Of a stretch of DNA of 64,000 bases, positions 50,145 through 60,064 are shown piece after piece. The notes under the pieces are model-generated. The model ran no database searches. It had not been told where the DNA came from and was given only the letters and a program-made list of their open reading frames with translations. Origin of the DNA: an uncultured archaeon (lineage in GTDB: Archaea > Halobacteriota > Methanosarcinia > Methanosarcinales > Methanoperedenaceae); contig CABMCA010000097.1 in the NCBI GenBank assembly GCA_902384525.1, positions 1 to 64,000 of the forward strand, in the 5' to 3' direction. Position 1 is the stretch's first letter. Every line of letters begins with the position of its first letter. A program made the position numbers and the translations under genes.

Positions 50145-52222
50145 ACAACCCTGAACCTTTCATTACTAGACTCAATTATCTCTCCAGCGCTCTTTAACTT
50201 TTGTATCATATCCTCAACTGTTTCTTTTTTGATACCTGATTCTTCAGCCCTTGATATAATCTCTTCTATTGGTGCAGCACCCATTTCTTTCTGGAGATCC
50301 CTGATTATTTCCCTGAGTACCTTGATCCTGTCCCTCTGGCTTTTACCCATCCCTACATTAACGATATCAGCATCAAGCCTTCCCGTTTCCGGATCTGTCA
50401 TGACCTGTTTTAAGCTTGCCATCACAATCCGGATGATCCTGCTTGTGTCATCTGTGGTTATGACATTACTCAAGCGTACTCGCGCGCTTGCTTCAGCCAG
50501 GCGTATCAGGGCTTCAAGCTGGCGGGCCGTAACAGGAACAGGAGAATCCGGGGCCTCACCCTGTTTCCTCAGTCCAAGATAAAAGTCGATCAAATGTTTC
50601 CTTGCATCATCCTGGATAATCGGGAATATATTCCTCTTTGTATATGCAATATATTTCCTGAGCTTCTCTGCTTCCAACACCGGGCGGATGATCTCCATGG
50701 CTTTCGTAATATCATCCGTGCTGATACCCGAATTTACTATATTTTTTCTCCTGGTTGAAAGTTCACCTGCATAATGAGCTTTCAGTATATGTTCTGCGAT
50801 CGCAGTATCCCTGTTTACCGAGGGCTCATCAGTAAGTATAAAGATCAGGTCAAAACGGGAAAGCAGAGCTGGCGGCATGTTTATTTGTTTTGCAATAGGT
50901 TCATACCTGTCAAACCTTCCGAATTTCGGGTTAGCGGCACCAAGAAGAGCGCAGCGTGATTTCAATGTAGCCATGATCCCTGCTTTTGCTATGCTTATGG
51001 TCTGCTGTTCCATTGCTTCGTGCATGGAACTCCTGTCATCCGCTTCCATCTTGTCAAGTTCGTCAACGCATGCAAGACCCATATCAGCAAGCACAAGTGC
51101 GCCAGCTTCAAGCGTCCAGCGGCCGTCCCCGAACTCATCCTTGACAGCTGTGGCAGTAAGACCAGCCGATGTTGAGCTTTTACCGCTGGTGTAGATGCCG
51201 CGCGGCGCAAGTTTTACGGCGTAACGCAGCAACTGGGATTTGGCCACGCCTGGGTCACCTACAAGGAGAATATGCATATCCCCGCGAATACGTGCGCCAT
51301 CAGGCAAGTGCTTTGCCATGCCAGAAAAAAGCTGAAGCGCCATGGCTTCCTTCACTTCCTCATAACCATAGATCGAAGGAGCGATGGAGCCGATTATCTT
51401 TTTATAAATCTCCGGGTCTTCCCCAAGGGCTATGATTTCCTCGATATCTTCTTTTGATATCTCGATATCCTCGAATTCCTTGTCTTCTATATCGATCGAA
51501 TTCCCGTCAAGCAAGAGATCAAAAAAAGTGCTTTTCCCTTCCCGGTTACTCCTCTGGAATGAACGCAATACCCCTGATATGACAACGCGGTCGCCCGGTG
51601 AAACAAGGCCAGCCAGGTCATCATCAACATCCACATCAAGGGTCTGGGGCTGCTCACCGCCCCGAAGATCGTCAGGGGATTCCTGTATCCTCAGTTTTTG
51701 CGCATCAATGAATTCGGACTGGTCATGGACAAGCTTAAAAGCGCCTTTTCGTCCGCATACATCATTCTCGCACTCAAAAGGCTCAACGAACTTTCCTTCA
51801 CCCTGGGGCATGAATGTTATTTCACCGCATTTCTGGCATTTAAAAGCGCCATTTATGATCTTTGGTCTTACTTCTGTTGCTTTCCTGATAAGACCGGATA
51901 CAGCTATGAATTTGTTAATATTCTCGCTTCGAAGCTCCCTTATCTGGATACGCTCGGGGATTTTGATGATCCTTACGTGCGTTTCTGTAAAAACAACGTC
52001 AGCCGGAAGATCAATACTACTGAGAGCTTCGTTTGAATGTTTAATCACAAGGTCGGGATGCTCAAGCAATTCCCGGGCAAGTTCCATATCGAATCGTTCA
52101 ATATCCGGAAATTGAACAACAAGACTTCGTTTTTCCGGAAAATTCTTTGCCAATTCAAGGATGTTCTCCCAGTAATATCGTTTGAAGAAGTCTTCCCAGA
52201 CCTGGATAGATGATTGTACCAT
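50141..52222 (-). CDS. mcm: Minichromosome maintenance helicase MCM
   Basis: HILLVGDPGVAKSQLLRYAVKLAPRGIYTSGKSSTSAGLTA; DELDKMEADDRSSMHEAMEQQTISIAKAGI. Confidence 0.97.
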   Translation of the reverse strand: MVQSSIQVWEDFFKRYYWENILELAKNFPEKRSLVVQFPDIERFDMELARELLEHPDLVIKHSNEALSSIDLPADVVFTETHVRIIKIPERIQIRELRSENINKFIAVSGLIRKATEVRPKIINGAFKCQKCGEITFMPQGEGKFVEPFECENDVCGRKGAFKLVHDQSEFIDAQKLRIQESPDDLRGGEQPQTLDVDVDDDLAGLVSPGDRVVISGVLRSFQRSNREGKSTFFDLLLDGNSIDIEDKEFEDIEISKEDIEEIIALGEDPEIYKKIIGSIAPSIYGYEEVKEAMALQLFSGMAKHLPDGARIRGDMHILLVGDPGVAKSQLLRYAVKLAPRGIYTSGKSSTSAGLTATAVKDEFGDGRWTLEAGALVLADMGLACVDELDKMEADDRSSMHEAMEQQTISIAKAGIMATLKSRCALLGAANPKFGRFDRYEPIAKQINMPPALLSRFDLIFILTDEPSVNRDTAIAEHILKAHYAGELSTRRKNIVNSGISTDDITKAMEIIRPVLEAEKLRKYIAYTKRNIFPIIQDDARKHLIDFYLGLRKQGEAPDSPVPVTARQLEALIRLAEASARVRLSNVITTDDTSRIIRIVMASLKQVMTDPETGRLDADIVNVGMGKSQRDRIKVLREIIRDLQKEMGAAPIEEIISRAEESGIKKETVEDMIQKLKSAGEIIESSNERFRVV

Positions 52223-52310
52223 TTTTTACTACTTAAGCCCGGGGGTATTTCAATGTTTCGAACCTGATTAAACAAACAATCTAATATAACGGGGAGATAA
52301 ATTAACATGC

Positions 52311-52871
52311 ATGATAGAGATAGAAGTGAAAGCACCTGTTGAAGATCCAAAACTAATGGAAAGATCAATAATTGAGCTGGGGGCTACGCCAATCGGGATA
52401 GAAGCGCAGACAGATACATATTATAATGCGCCGTACCGTGATTTCGGAAAAACCGATGAGGCTTTGAGGATCAGGGTAGAAGATGGGAAATCCACTTTAA
52501 CATATAAGGGGCCTAAAATGGATATGGTCTCTAAAACAAGAAAAGAGGTGCAAACTGAAATAAAGGATCTGGATAGCATGGGTAATATACTTTCATCTCT
52601 TGGTTTTTTTCCTGTTGCTACCGTATCAAAGAAACGAAAAAATTTCAGGATAGGGGATTTTTATATTTCCCTGGATGAAGTTCGAAACCTTGGAAATTTT
52701 ATAGAAGTCGAGATCACTGTAAAAGATCCAAGGAATTACCAGGAAAAGGTTGAAAGCATTTTTAAATTCATCGCCAAATTAGGGATAAAGAGAGAATCAA
52801 CTATTCGCAAATCATATCTGGAAATGATCCTTGATCTGGATAATAATATTTGTTCGTCTGTAGTAGAATAG
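52311..52871 (+). CDS. CYTH/class IV adenylate cyclase-like (CyaB) protein; TAG stop
   Basis: MIEIEVKAP; DTYYNAPYRDFGKTDEALRIR; LTYKGPK. Confidence 0.88.
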   Translation: MIEIEVKAPVEDPKLMERSIIELGATPIGIEAQTDTYYNAPYRDFGKTDEALRIRVEDGKSTLTYKGPKMDMVSKTRKEVQTEIKDLDSMGNILSSLGFFPVATVSKKRKNFRIGDFYISLDEVRNLGNFIEVEITVKDPRNYQEKVESIFKFIAKLGIKRESTIRKSYLEMILDLDNNICSSVVE

Positions 52872-52903
52872 ATTTATATATTGAATCCTCTTTTTTAAGC
52901 AGT

Positions 52904-55735
52904 ATGAGCGTGTTCCGTTTACTTGATCCCCGGATCCAGGAAGCCCTGGCAAAGCAGGGATTTAATTTCCCGACCGAGCCGCAGGTACAAACGATACCAT
53001 CCGTAATGGCAGGTGAACATGTTCTTCTGATAGCACCCACTGGTTCAGGGAAAACCGAATCAGTCATACTTCCGGTGTTTCACAGGATAATGCAAAATAA
53101 AGACGGGGAAAGAACAGAAGTAAAACGCGGTATTTCTGTCATTTATATCACGCCTCTTCGCGCTCTTAACAGGGATATGCTAACGCGTCTTGAGTGGTGG
53201 GGAAAGGAACTGGGATTAAAGGTTGCTGTGAGGCACGGGGATACTACCACATACGAGAGACAGAAACAATCATTAAAACCCCCGGATTTTCTTGTCACTA
53301 CGCCTGAAACCTTACAGATAATGCTTACCGGAAAGAGGCTCAGGAATAACCTCAAAACAGTTACGCATGTGATAATTGATGAAGTGCATGAGCTTGCTTC
53401 CTCAAAAAGAGGCGCGCAGCTATCCATCGCTCTTGAGCGGCTTGTGGAAGTCGCAGGTGAATTCCAGAGGCTTGGTCTTTCTGCAACTGTGGGAAAACCT
53501 GACCAGATCGCTCATTTTCTTGCAGGAACGGATCGGATCGCCAGAATTGTTGAAGTTTCGCTTTTAAAGCGGCTTGAGTTCAATGTGGTATGTCCAAAAC
53601 CCTCAAAGGAAGACCATGAATCTTCCAGAAAACTGATGTGTACGCCTGAGATGGCATCGCATCTTCGGATCATTTCCGGAATTGTGGAAAAACACAAATC
53701 CACCCTCATATTTGTTAATACCAGGGAATCCGCTGAAATGCTTGGTTCAAGATTCAAGATGCTTGGACAATTGATAGGCGTGCATCACGGCTCTTTATCA
53801 AAAGAGACGCGCATCGAGGCTGAGACTAATTTTAAGAATGGCAGTCTCAGGGGGCTTATCTGCACATCCTCTATGGAACTCGGTATCGATATTGGTGATG
53901 TTGACAATGTTATACAATATATGTCACCGCGTGAGGTTACCCGCTTGATACAGAGAGTGGGAAGAGCAGGTCACTGGGTTGGCGAGAAGTCAAGCGGGAC
54001 AATAATAACAACAGGCGCGGATGATGCCGCAGAATCATCAGCCATCACGCGCAGGGCAAAATCGGGCGAGATAGAAATAATCGACATACATGAGAACAGC
54101 ACTGACACGCTTGCAAACCAGATATGCGGCCTTGTGCTTGATTTCGGGAAGATATCTGTTGACAGTATTTTTTCAATTGTGACAAGGGCATATCCTTTCC
54201 GGACACTTAAGATCGAACTTTTAAGGGCAGTAATTAAACAAATAAACGACACCCGCCTGATCTGGTTCGAGAACGATATGGTCGGCAAAAAAATGAGGAG
54301 CTGGCAGTATTATTACGAAAATCTCTCCATGATCCCGGATGAAAGACGCTTTGAGATCTTTGATATCGTAAGCGGCCAAATCGTGGGTGCGCTTGATGAG
54401 GCTTTCGTTGTTGATTTTGCAGAAGCCGGAGCAGTATTTATAACTAAAGGTGAAATCTGGCGCATTATTGAGGTGATCAGTGAAAAAAGCATGATCAAAG
54501 TTGAACCTATAAGCGATCCCGGTGCTGATGTCCCCAACTGGGTCGGGGAGGAGATACCTGTTCCTTATGCGGTTTCCCAGGAAGTGGGGGCAATAAGAAA
54601 GCGTATAATGGAAAAAATCAAGAGTAAGGAATCCGACCAGGAAATAATCGAGGGTTACAGGAAAGATTACCCGGCCGATAATGGGGCAGCAAATGAGATC
54701 CTGGAATTGGTGAAGAAACAGGTCAAAAAAGGTCTCACAGTGCCTTGTGATGATATCGTGGTCATAGAACAGGAAGGAACGTCGATCATTATAAACATGT
54801 GCTGCGGGCATAAAGTGAATGAGACTCTGGGCCGTGTTATCACATCGCTTCTTACCGCAAGGTTCGGGGCAAGCGTTGCAATGGAGATAGACCCATACAG
54901 GATAAAACTTGAACTTCCTAAATTGTTCAATGCCGAAAAGATCAGGGAATTACTCCTTGCAATAAATCCTGACCACATTGAGCCCATCATCGAGATGACG
55001 CTTAAGAATTCGATGCTCCTTAAATGGAAAATGGTGCATGTTGCCCGCAAGTTCGGGGCCATCAGCAGGGATGTGGATTACGAGCGTATAAGCATGAAGA
55101 AACTGCTTGATGTTTTTGAGCATACACCGATGTATGATGAAGCAGTGCGTGAAATATTCCATGATAAGCTTGATATTGCCCGTTCCATAGATGTCCTGAA
55201 AAGTTTACAGGGCAACAGCCTGAAGCTTGTAATCCAGCCTGTAAGCCCGATAGGCGAGGCGGGTTTCATGGGAGGGCGGGAATTGATGGCGCCTGAGAGG
55301 GCTGACAGTTCCATAATCATGGCCTTAAAGAGCAGGATTATGGAAGACAGGGTCATACTTTTCTGCGTCAACTGCAAGAAATGGCGCTCGACAAGGGTTG
55401 TGAAAAGCGTTCCGGAGCGCCCGGAATGTCCATTGTGCGGCAGCAGGATGATTGCAGCGCTTAAGCCATGGGAAGAAGAGGAAATAAAGATTGCGAAAAA
55501 GCATGAGAAGGACAAATCAAAAGAGGAAAGAAAAAGAACGGCGCGGGTTTTTAAGAACGCGAACCTTGTTCTGTCGCATGGGAAAACTGCGGCGATAGCG
55601 CTTGCCTCAAGGGGCATCGGGCCTGAAACTGCTTCCAGGGTTATCGGGAAACTGAGGGAGGATGAGGAGGAGTTTTACATGGATATTTTGATCGCGGAGA
55701 GGAATTATGCGAAGACGAAGAGATTCTGGGAGTAA
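52904..55735 (+). CDS. Lhr-like DEAD/DEAH helicase
   Basis: LLIAPTGSGKTESVILPVFH, IIDEVHELASSKRGAQLSIALERL, CTSSMELGIDIGDVDNVIQYMSPREVTRLIQRVGRAGH. Confidence 0.93.
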   Translation: MSVFRLLDPRIQEALAKQGFNFPTEPQVQTIPSVMAGEHVLLIAPTGSGKTESVILPVFHRIMQNKDGERTEVKRGISVIYITPLRALNRDMLTRLEWWGKELGLKVAVRHGDTTTYERQKQSLKPPDFLVTTPETLQIMLTGKRLRNNLKTVTHVIIDEVHELASSKRGAQLSIALERLVEVAGEFQRLGLSATVGKPDQIAHFLAGTDRIARIVEVSLLKRLEFNVVCPKPSKEDHESSRKLMCTPEMASHLRIISGIVEKHKSTLIFVNTRESAEMLGSRFKMLGQLIGVHHGSLSKETRIEAETNFKNGSLRGLICTSSMELGIDIGDVDNVIQYMSPREVTRLIQRVGRAGHWVGEKSSGTIITTGADDAAESSAITRRAKSGEIEIIDIHENSTDTLANQICGLVLDFGKISVDSIFSIVTRAYPFRTLKIELLRAVIKQINDTRLIWFENDMVGKKMRSWQYYYENLSMIPDERRFEIFDIVSGQIVGALDEAFVVDFAEAGAVFITKGEIWRIIEVISEKSMIKVEPISDPGADVPNWVGEEIPVPYAVSQEVGAIRKRIMEKIKSKESDQEIIEGYRKDYPADNGAANEILELVKKQVKKGLTVPCDDIVVIEQEGTSIIINMCCGHKVNETLGRVITSLLTARFGASVAMEIDPYRIKLELPKLFNAEKIRELLLAINPDHIEPIIEMTLKNSMLLKWKMVHVARKFGAISRDVDYERISMKKLLDVFEHTPMYDEAVREIFHDKLDIARSIDVLKSLQGNSLKLVIQPVSPIGEAGFMGGRELMAPERADSSIIMALKSRIMEDRVILFCVNCKKWRSTRVVKSVPERPECPLCGSRMIAALKPWEEEEIKIAKKHEKDKSKEERKRTARVFKNANLVLSHGKTAAIALASRGIGPETASRVIGKLREDEEEFYMDILIAERNYAKTKRFWE

Positions 55736-55844
55736 ATCACATAGAAATCATTTTATTTCACCTGAGCTTATAGGGATTGACTTAGACTTCTATAAGTAGC
55801 TACTATACAAATATCATAGCCCTAAAACAATATTAGCACAACCG

Positions 55845-57308
55845 GTGACACCCATGGCAAAAACAAAAGATAAAGCATTACAGGAGAAAAAACCTGTTCT
55901 TCCCACAAAATCAAATTTCAGTGAATGGTATAATGAACTACTTCTAATGGCAGAAATAATGGATGTCAGGTATCCTGTTAAAGGGCTTTATGTCTGGTTC
56001 CCGTTCGGGTTCGATGTGCGAAAACGAACTTATGCAATAATCCGTGAGCTTCTTGATAAAGACCATAAGGAGGCTCTTTTTCCACTTCTTATTCCTGAGA
56101 ACGAATTCATGAAGGAAGCAGAACACATTAAAGGTTTTGAAAATGAAGTTTACTGGGTCACGCATGGCGGAAAGAATGAACTCGATGTAAAACTTGCCCT
56201 TCGCCCGACAAGTGAAACTGCTATTTATCCAATGTATAAAGTATGGGTGCGCTCACATGCGGATCTTCCCATAAAGATTTACCAGATCGTAAATACCTTC
56301 AGGTATGAAACAAAACACACGCGCCCGCTTATTCGCCTTCGTGAGATAACATCTTTTAAAGAAGCCCACACTGTTCATGCAACATGGGATGAGGCGGCAG
56401 ACCAGGTAAAGGAAGCCACAAGGATATATCAGGAATTCTACAGGAGACTTGCGGTCCCGACCATCGTCTCAAAACGCCCTGACTGGGATAAATTCCCTGG
56501 CGCTGATTATACAATGGCAGTGGATACCCTTATGCCAGATAATAAAACCCTGCAGATCGGGACAGCACATCACCTCGGAAGCAATTTCGCAAAAACATTT
56601 GATATCAAATACGAGGATATAAACGGCGAACAGGTACTTGCGCACCAGACATGCTACGGGATCTCGGAGCGAAGTATCGCAGCGTTGATATCATTACACG
56701 GGGACGACAAAGGATTGGTGTTCCCGCCAGAGATAGCGCCCATCCAGGTCGTCATTATCCCGATATTATTCGGGAAGAGCGATGAGACATTGAATGCATG
56801 CCGCAGTGTAGCACAGCGGCTAAAAATGAAAAATATAAGGGTCATCCTTGATGAAACCGATGAGCGCCCCGGGGCAAAATATTACAAATGGGAAATGAAA
56901 GGCGTCCCGCTAAGAGTTGAGATCGGCCCGCGCGACCTTAAGAATAATGCAGCCACAGTTGTGAGAAGGGACACCGGGAACAAGGAAAATGTACCCTTGA
57001 TAGATATCGAAAGTGAAATCGAAAAACGATTTGTGGCGATCCATGAAAGCCTGTTCAAGAAGGCGCAGGAATCCCTGGAAGGACGTTTGATCACATGTAC
57101 GACCATTGAAGAAGTAAAAGAGAATATCTCTAACGGCATAGCTAAGATACCGTGGTGCGGTGTCCGTGAATGCGGCCTTGCTATGGAAGAAGCAGTTGGC
57201 GCAGGGATATTAGGGATACCTGAGGGCGAACTTGGGAAAGGAACCGGTATCTGTCCTGTGTGTAAGAAAGAGACGGAAAATATTGCTATAATGGCAAAAA
57301 CATATTAG
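55845..57308 (+). CDS. proS: Prolyl-tRNA synthetase
   Basis: [80 protein letters not shown]. Confidence 0.97.
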   Translation: MTPMAKTKDKALQEKKPVLPTKSNFSEWYNELLLMAEIMDVRYPVKGLYVWFPFGFDVRKRTYAIIRELLDKDHKEALFPLLIPENEFMKEAEHIKGFENEVYWVTHGGKNELDVKLALRPTSETAIYPMYKVWVRSHADLPIKIYQIVNTFRYETKHTRPLIRLREITSFKEAHTVHATWDEAADQVKEATRIYQEFYRRLAVPTIVSKRPDWDKFPGADYTMAVDTLMPDNKTLQIGTAHHLGSNFAKTFDIKYEDINGEQVLAHQTCYGISERSIAALISLHGDDKGLVFPPEIAPIQVVIIPILFGKSDETLNACRSVAQRLKMKNIRVILDETDERPGAKYYKWEMKGVPLRVEIGPRDLKNNAATVVRRDTGNKENVPLIDIESEIEKRFVAIHESLFKKAQESLEGRLITCTTIEEVKENISNGIAKIPWCGVRECGLAMEEAVGAGILGIPEGELGKGTGICPVCKKETENIAIMAKTY

Positions 57309-57353
57309 AGTGAGGGCGCAAGCCCCACTTTTCCTGGCAGAAGAGAAATGCTT

Positions 57354-58697
57354 CTATTTTTTCACCCATAAGAAGTACATTGTAACTATAATTATATTGA
57401 TAATTAATATGATCACTATTATAGACCAATTCGAGATTCCCGACGATGCGATCCGTGTGATGATCGGTGTCTCTGCAGGCTGTTTTTCATTAGTATCCCA
57501 TATTGTGACTCCGGGCTTTTGTGGGATTTCAAGACCGCGTACTTTGTCAGAAGATTTTACTCCATCCGTCTTCACAGTAATAGCAAACGGTGAGAATGCG
57601 TTTGTCTTTCCTTCAAAAAATGTGTTAGTGTCATCTTTTGATAAATCCCTTGTTTCAAGTTCTATCCAGCTATCTCCGTTCCATTTCACCAGAATGATAT
57701 CGCTGCTTGTAACACTGTTGGCGCTCATCCAGGCATTATCTACCCTGAATTTGATGGAAGCTTCCTTTATGTTCTTTGGTGTAGCAAATCCCGATGTTCC
57801 CACCCAGATGTTGATGTTCTTATAAACAAGACCTCCAGGCAGGGTCTTTACGAGAGTTGAGGTACTTTTCAATACTTCCTCCGAGGCTGTGATTACACCC
57901 AGGGTGGTGTTCCCGGTTATATTGACGAACATTATGGGATTCTTCATGTGTGTAAACCTGTAGGATGTTATCATATCCTTTGATATCTGGAGGTCATATT
58001 TTTCTATTAACTCGATATTGGATGCGTTCTCTCCTGATGAACCGCCACCTCCTCCTCCCCCGCCGCCTCCGCCGGAGCTGGTGAGGGAATTTGTTGGCAC
58101 TGGATTCGTATAGCCCCTGGGATGTATCTTGAATGGAACGGATGTTGAGGAAAAACTATGTGGTTGTTTCTTGCTATCTTCCGCATAAACATCGGTTTGT
58201 GCATTATAATCCCCTTCAGACATATTGGATGTATTAAGAGTTATAACATAGGACATGTTAAATGGAGGCATATAACCTGATGTTTTTCCAAAATCATAAT
58301 TTGAACCATCATTAAAATCATATCCAATACCTGGTCCGAAACCATAGTATTCTGTTAGAGAACCTTCACCTCTTATTACCGTCATTTCTCCATTTACATC
58401 ACCAAGAATATTACTTCCATTCAAATCGAATGAGAATTTTCTCGAAGAATTTCCGGTCAAATTCAGATAGATCCGCTGCAAAGGAACATTTTCATCAGGG
58501 TAGGATAAATTCACCAATATTGTGAATTTAATTTGGTTCTCAGTAAAATCACCTGCTATAACCTCGGTTTTATCTGCATTTAAGGTAATTTTTACTGCTT
58601 CTGCTATCTGCCCTGAAAAAACCAGGAAAGCAACGACTATAATTGTAATTACTGCACTTTTAATAAACGATTTATTCATTTCTTTATTATAAACCAT
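57354..58697 (-). CDS. PGF-pre-PGF domain surface protein with poly-Gly linker
   Basis: Signal peptide, SSGGGGGGGGGGGSSGEN, NIWVGTSGFATPKNIKEASIKFRVDNAWMSANSV...LVKWNGDSWIELET, C-terminal TM. Confidence 0.8.
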   Translation of the reverse strand: MVYNKEMNKSFIKSAVITIIVVAFLVFSGQIAEAVKITLNADKTEVIAGDFTENQIKFTILVNLSYPDENVPLQRIYLNLTGNSSRKFSFDLNGSNILGDVNGEMTVIRGEGSLTEYYGFGPGIGYDFNDGSNYDFGKTSGYMPPFNMSYVITLNTSNMSEGDYNAQTDVYAEDSKKQPHSFSSTSVPFKIHPRGYTNPVPTNSLTSSGGGGGGGGGGGSSGENASNIELIEKYDLQISKDMITSYRFTHMKNPIMFVNITGNTTLGVITASEEVLKSTSTLVKTLPGGLVYKNINIWVGTSGFATPKNIKEASIKFRVDNAWMSANSVTSSDIILVKWNGDSWIELETRDLSKDDTNTFFEGKTNAFSPFAITVKTDGVKSSDKVRGLEIPQKPGVTIWDTNEKQPAETPIITRIASSGISNWSIIVIILIINIIIVTMYFLWVKK

Positions 58698-58812
58698 AAT
58701 ATTTTGCTTTTTTAACCTAACTAACCGAATGGTATTTAAACATTTTACCTGTTTTTCTATATAATATTTATAATTTAATAATTCTCTGGACTTTCTTAAC
58801 CAACATTTAAGC

Positions 58813-60063
58813 GTGGAACAGGAATTTATGTATCATTTTATGAATTTCATTAAGCTTTTTAAAGGCAACGATCTTTTAAAACACAGCAGTATCCTGTTTG
58901 CAGCTTCTGTTATAGCAGGATTATTGAATTATTTATTCCAGCTTTATGTGGGAAGAATGCTTGGGCCATCTGATTATGGTATTTACAGTTCTCTTGTAGC
59001 GCTGCTCTATATAATGTCCGTCCCTTCGTCCACGATCCAGACATCTGTTGCAAAACTGGTATCGGATCACAGCTCTGAGCCTGAAAAGATAAAATACCTG
59101 TTGAAGTATGTATTCCGGAAACTGACCCTTATATCATTACCGGTATCGGTCATATTTTTTATTTTGAGTTTCTTCATAGAGGATTTCCTGAAGATAAATT
59201 CAAAGATGTATTTTTTCATATTATCTGTTTTATTGTTTATTTCCTTTCTCGCACCAGTATTGATCGGCACTTTACAGGGTATGCAAATGTTCGTACATAT
59301 GGGAATTAACAGTGTTGCCGGCACTTTTTTCAAGTTGCTTTCCGGTGTTATTTTAGTTTATTTCGGCTTTGGGGTAAACGGCGCATTACTTGCATTGTTC
59401 ATTGGGTCGCTTCTGGCGCTCTTACTTGCTTTTATGCCATTACACTTTTTAAAAGAAAGTAAAGAAGTGAATGGCAATATCAGGTTATTAAATTACTCGA
59501 TGGTAGTACTTCTGGCAACTATCGGGCTTACTTTTGTGACGAATGCGGATATGCTCATCGTAAAACACTATTTGAGCGATAAAGAAGCGGGATACTATGC
59601 CGCGGCAGGCCTTCTGGGGAAAATTGTATTATTTGCCACCGCGCCTATCGCAATGGTCATGTTCCCAAAAGCAACCGTGATGAATCAAAAAAATCATAAT
59701 GGAAGTAATCTACTCAGGAATAGTCTATTGTACACAGGCGGCATATCATTTTTTATCGTTGCATTATTCATACTTGTCCCGGATTTCATTGTGAAACTAT
59801 TATTTGGTCCTGAATTCGTGGAGATCAACAGTCTTCTTGTTTATTTTACAGCGGGCACGGCTTTTTTCTCGCTTGCGAACACCTTTGTTTTCTATGACCT
59901 CGCAACACGCAAATACAGGTTTTTGTATGTTCTGGGCGCTGTTTCTGTCCTGGAAGTTGTATTGATTTCCCTGTTTCATGATAGTTCATTAACTGTTGTC
60001 AGGATACTTTTTGCCTTGATGGGAATATTGTTCCTCGGTGTATGGTTCTCTGAAAAAAGATAA
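58813..60063 (+). CDS. Oligosaccharide flippase
   Basis: FQLYVGRMLGPSDYGIYSSLVALLYIMSVPSSTIQTSVAKLV. Confidence 0.88.
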   Translation: MEQEFMYHFMNFIKLFKGNDLLKHSSILFAASVIAGLLNYLFQLYVGRMLGPSDYGIYSSLVALLYIMSVPSSTIQTSVAKLVSDHSSEPEKIKYLLKYVFRKLTLISLPVSVIFFILSFFIEDFLKINSKMYFFILSVLLFISFLAPVLIGTLQGMQMFVHMGINSVAGTFFKLLSGVILVYFGFGVNGALLALFIGSLLALLLAFMPLHFLKESKEVNGNIRLLNYSMVVLLATIGLTFVTNADMLIVKHYLSDKEAGYYAAAGLLGKIVLFATAPIAMVMFPKATVMNQKNHNGSNLLRNSLLYTGGISFFIVALFILVPDFIVKLLFGPEFVEINSLLVYFTAGTAFFSLANTFVFYDLATRKYRFLYVLGAVSVLEVVLISLFHDSSLTVVRILFALMGILFLGVWFSEKR

Positions 60064-60064
60064 G

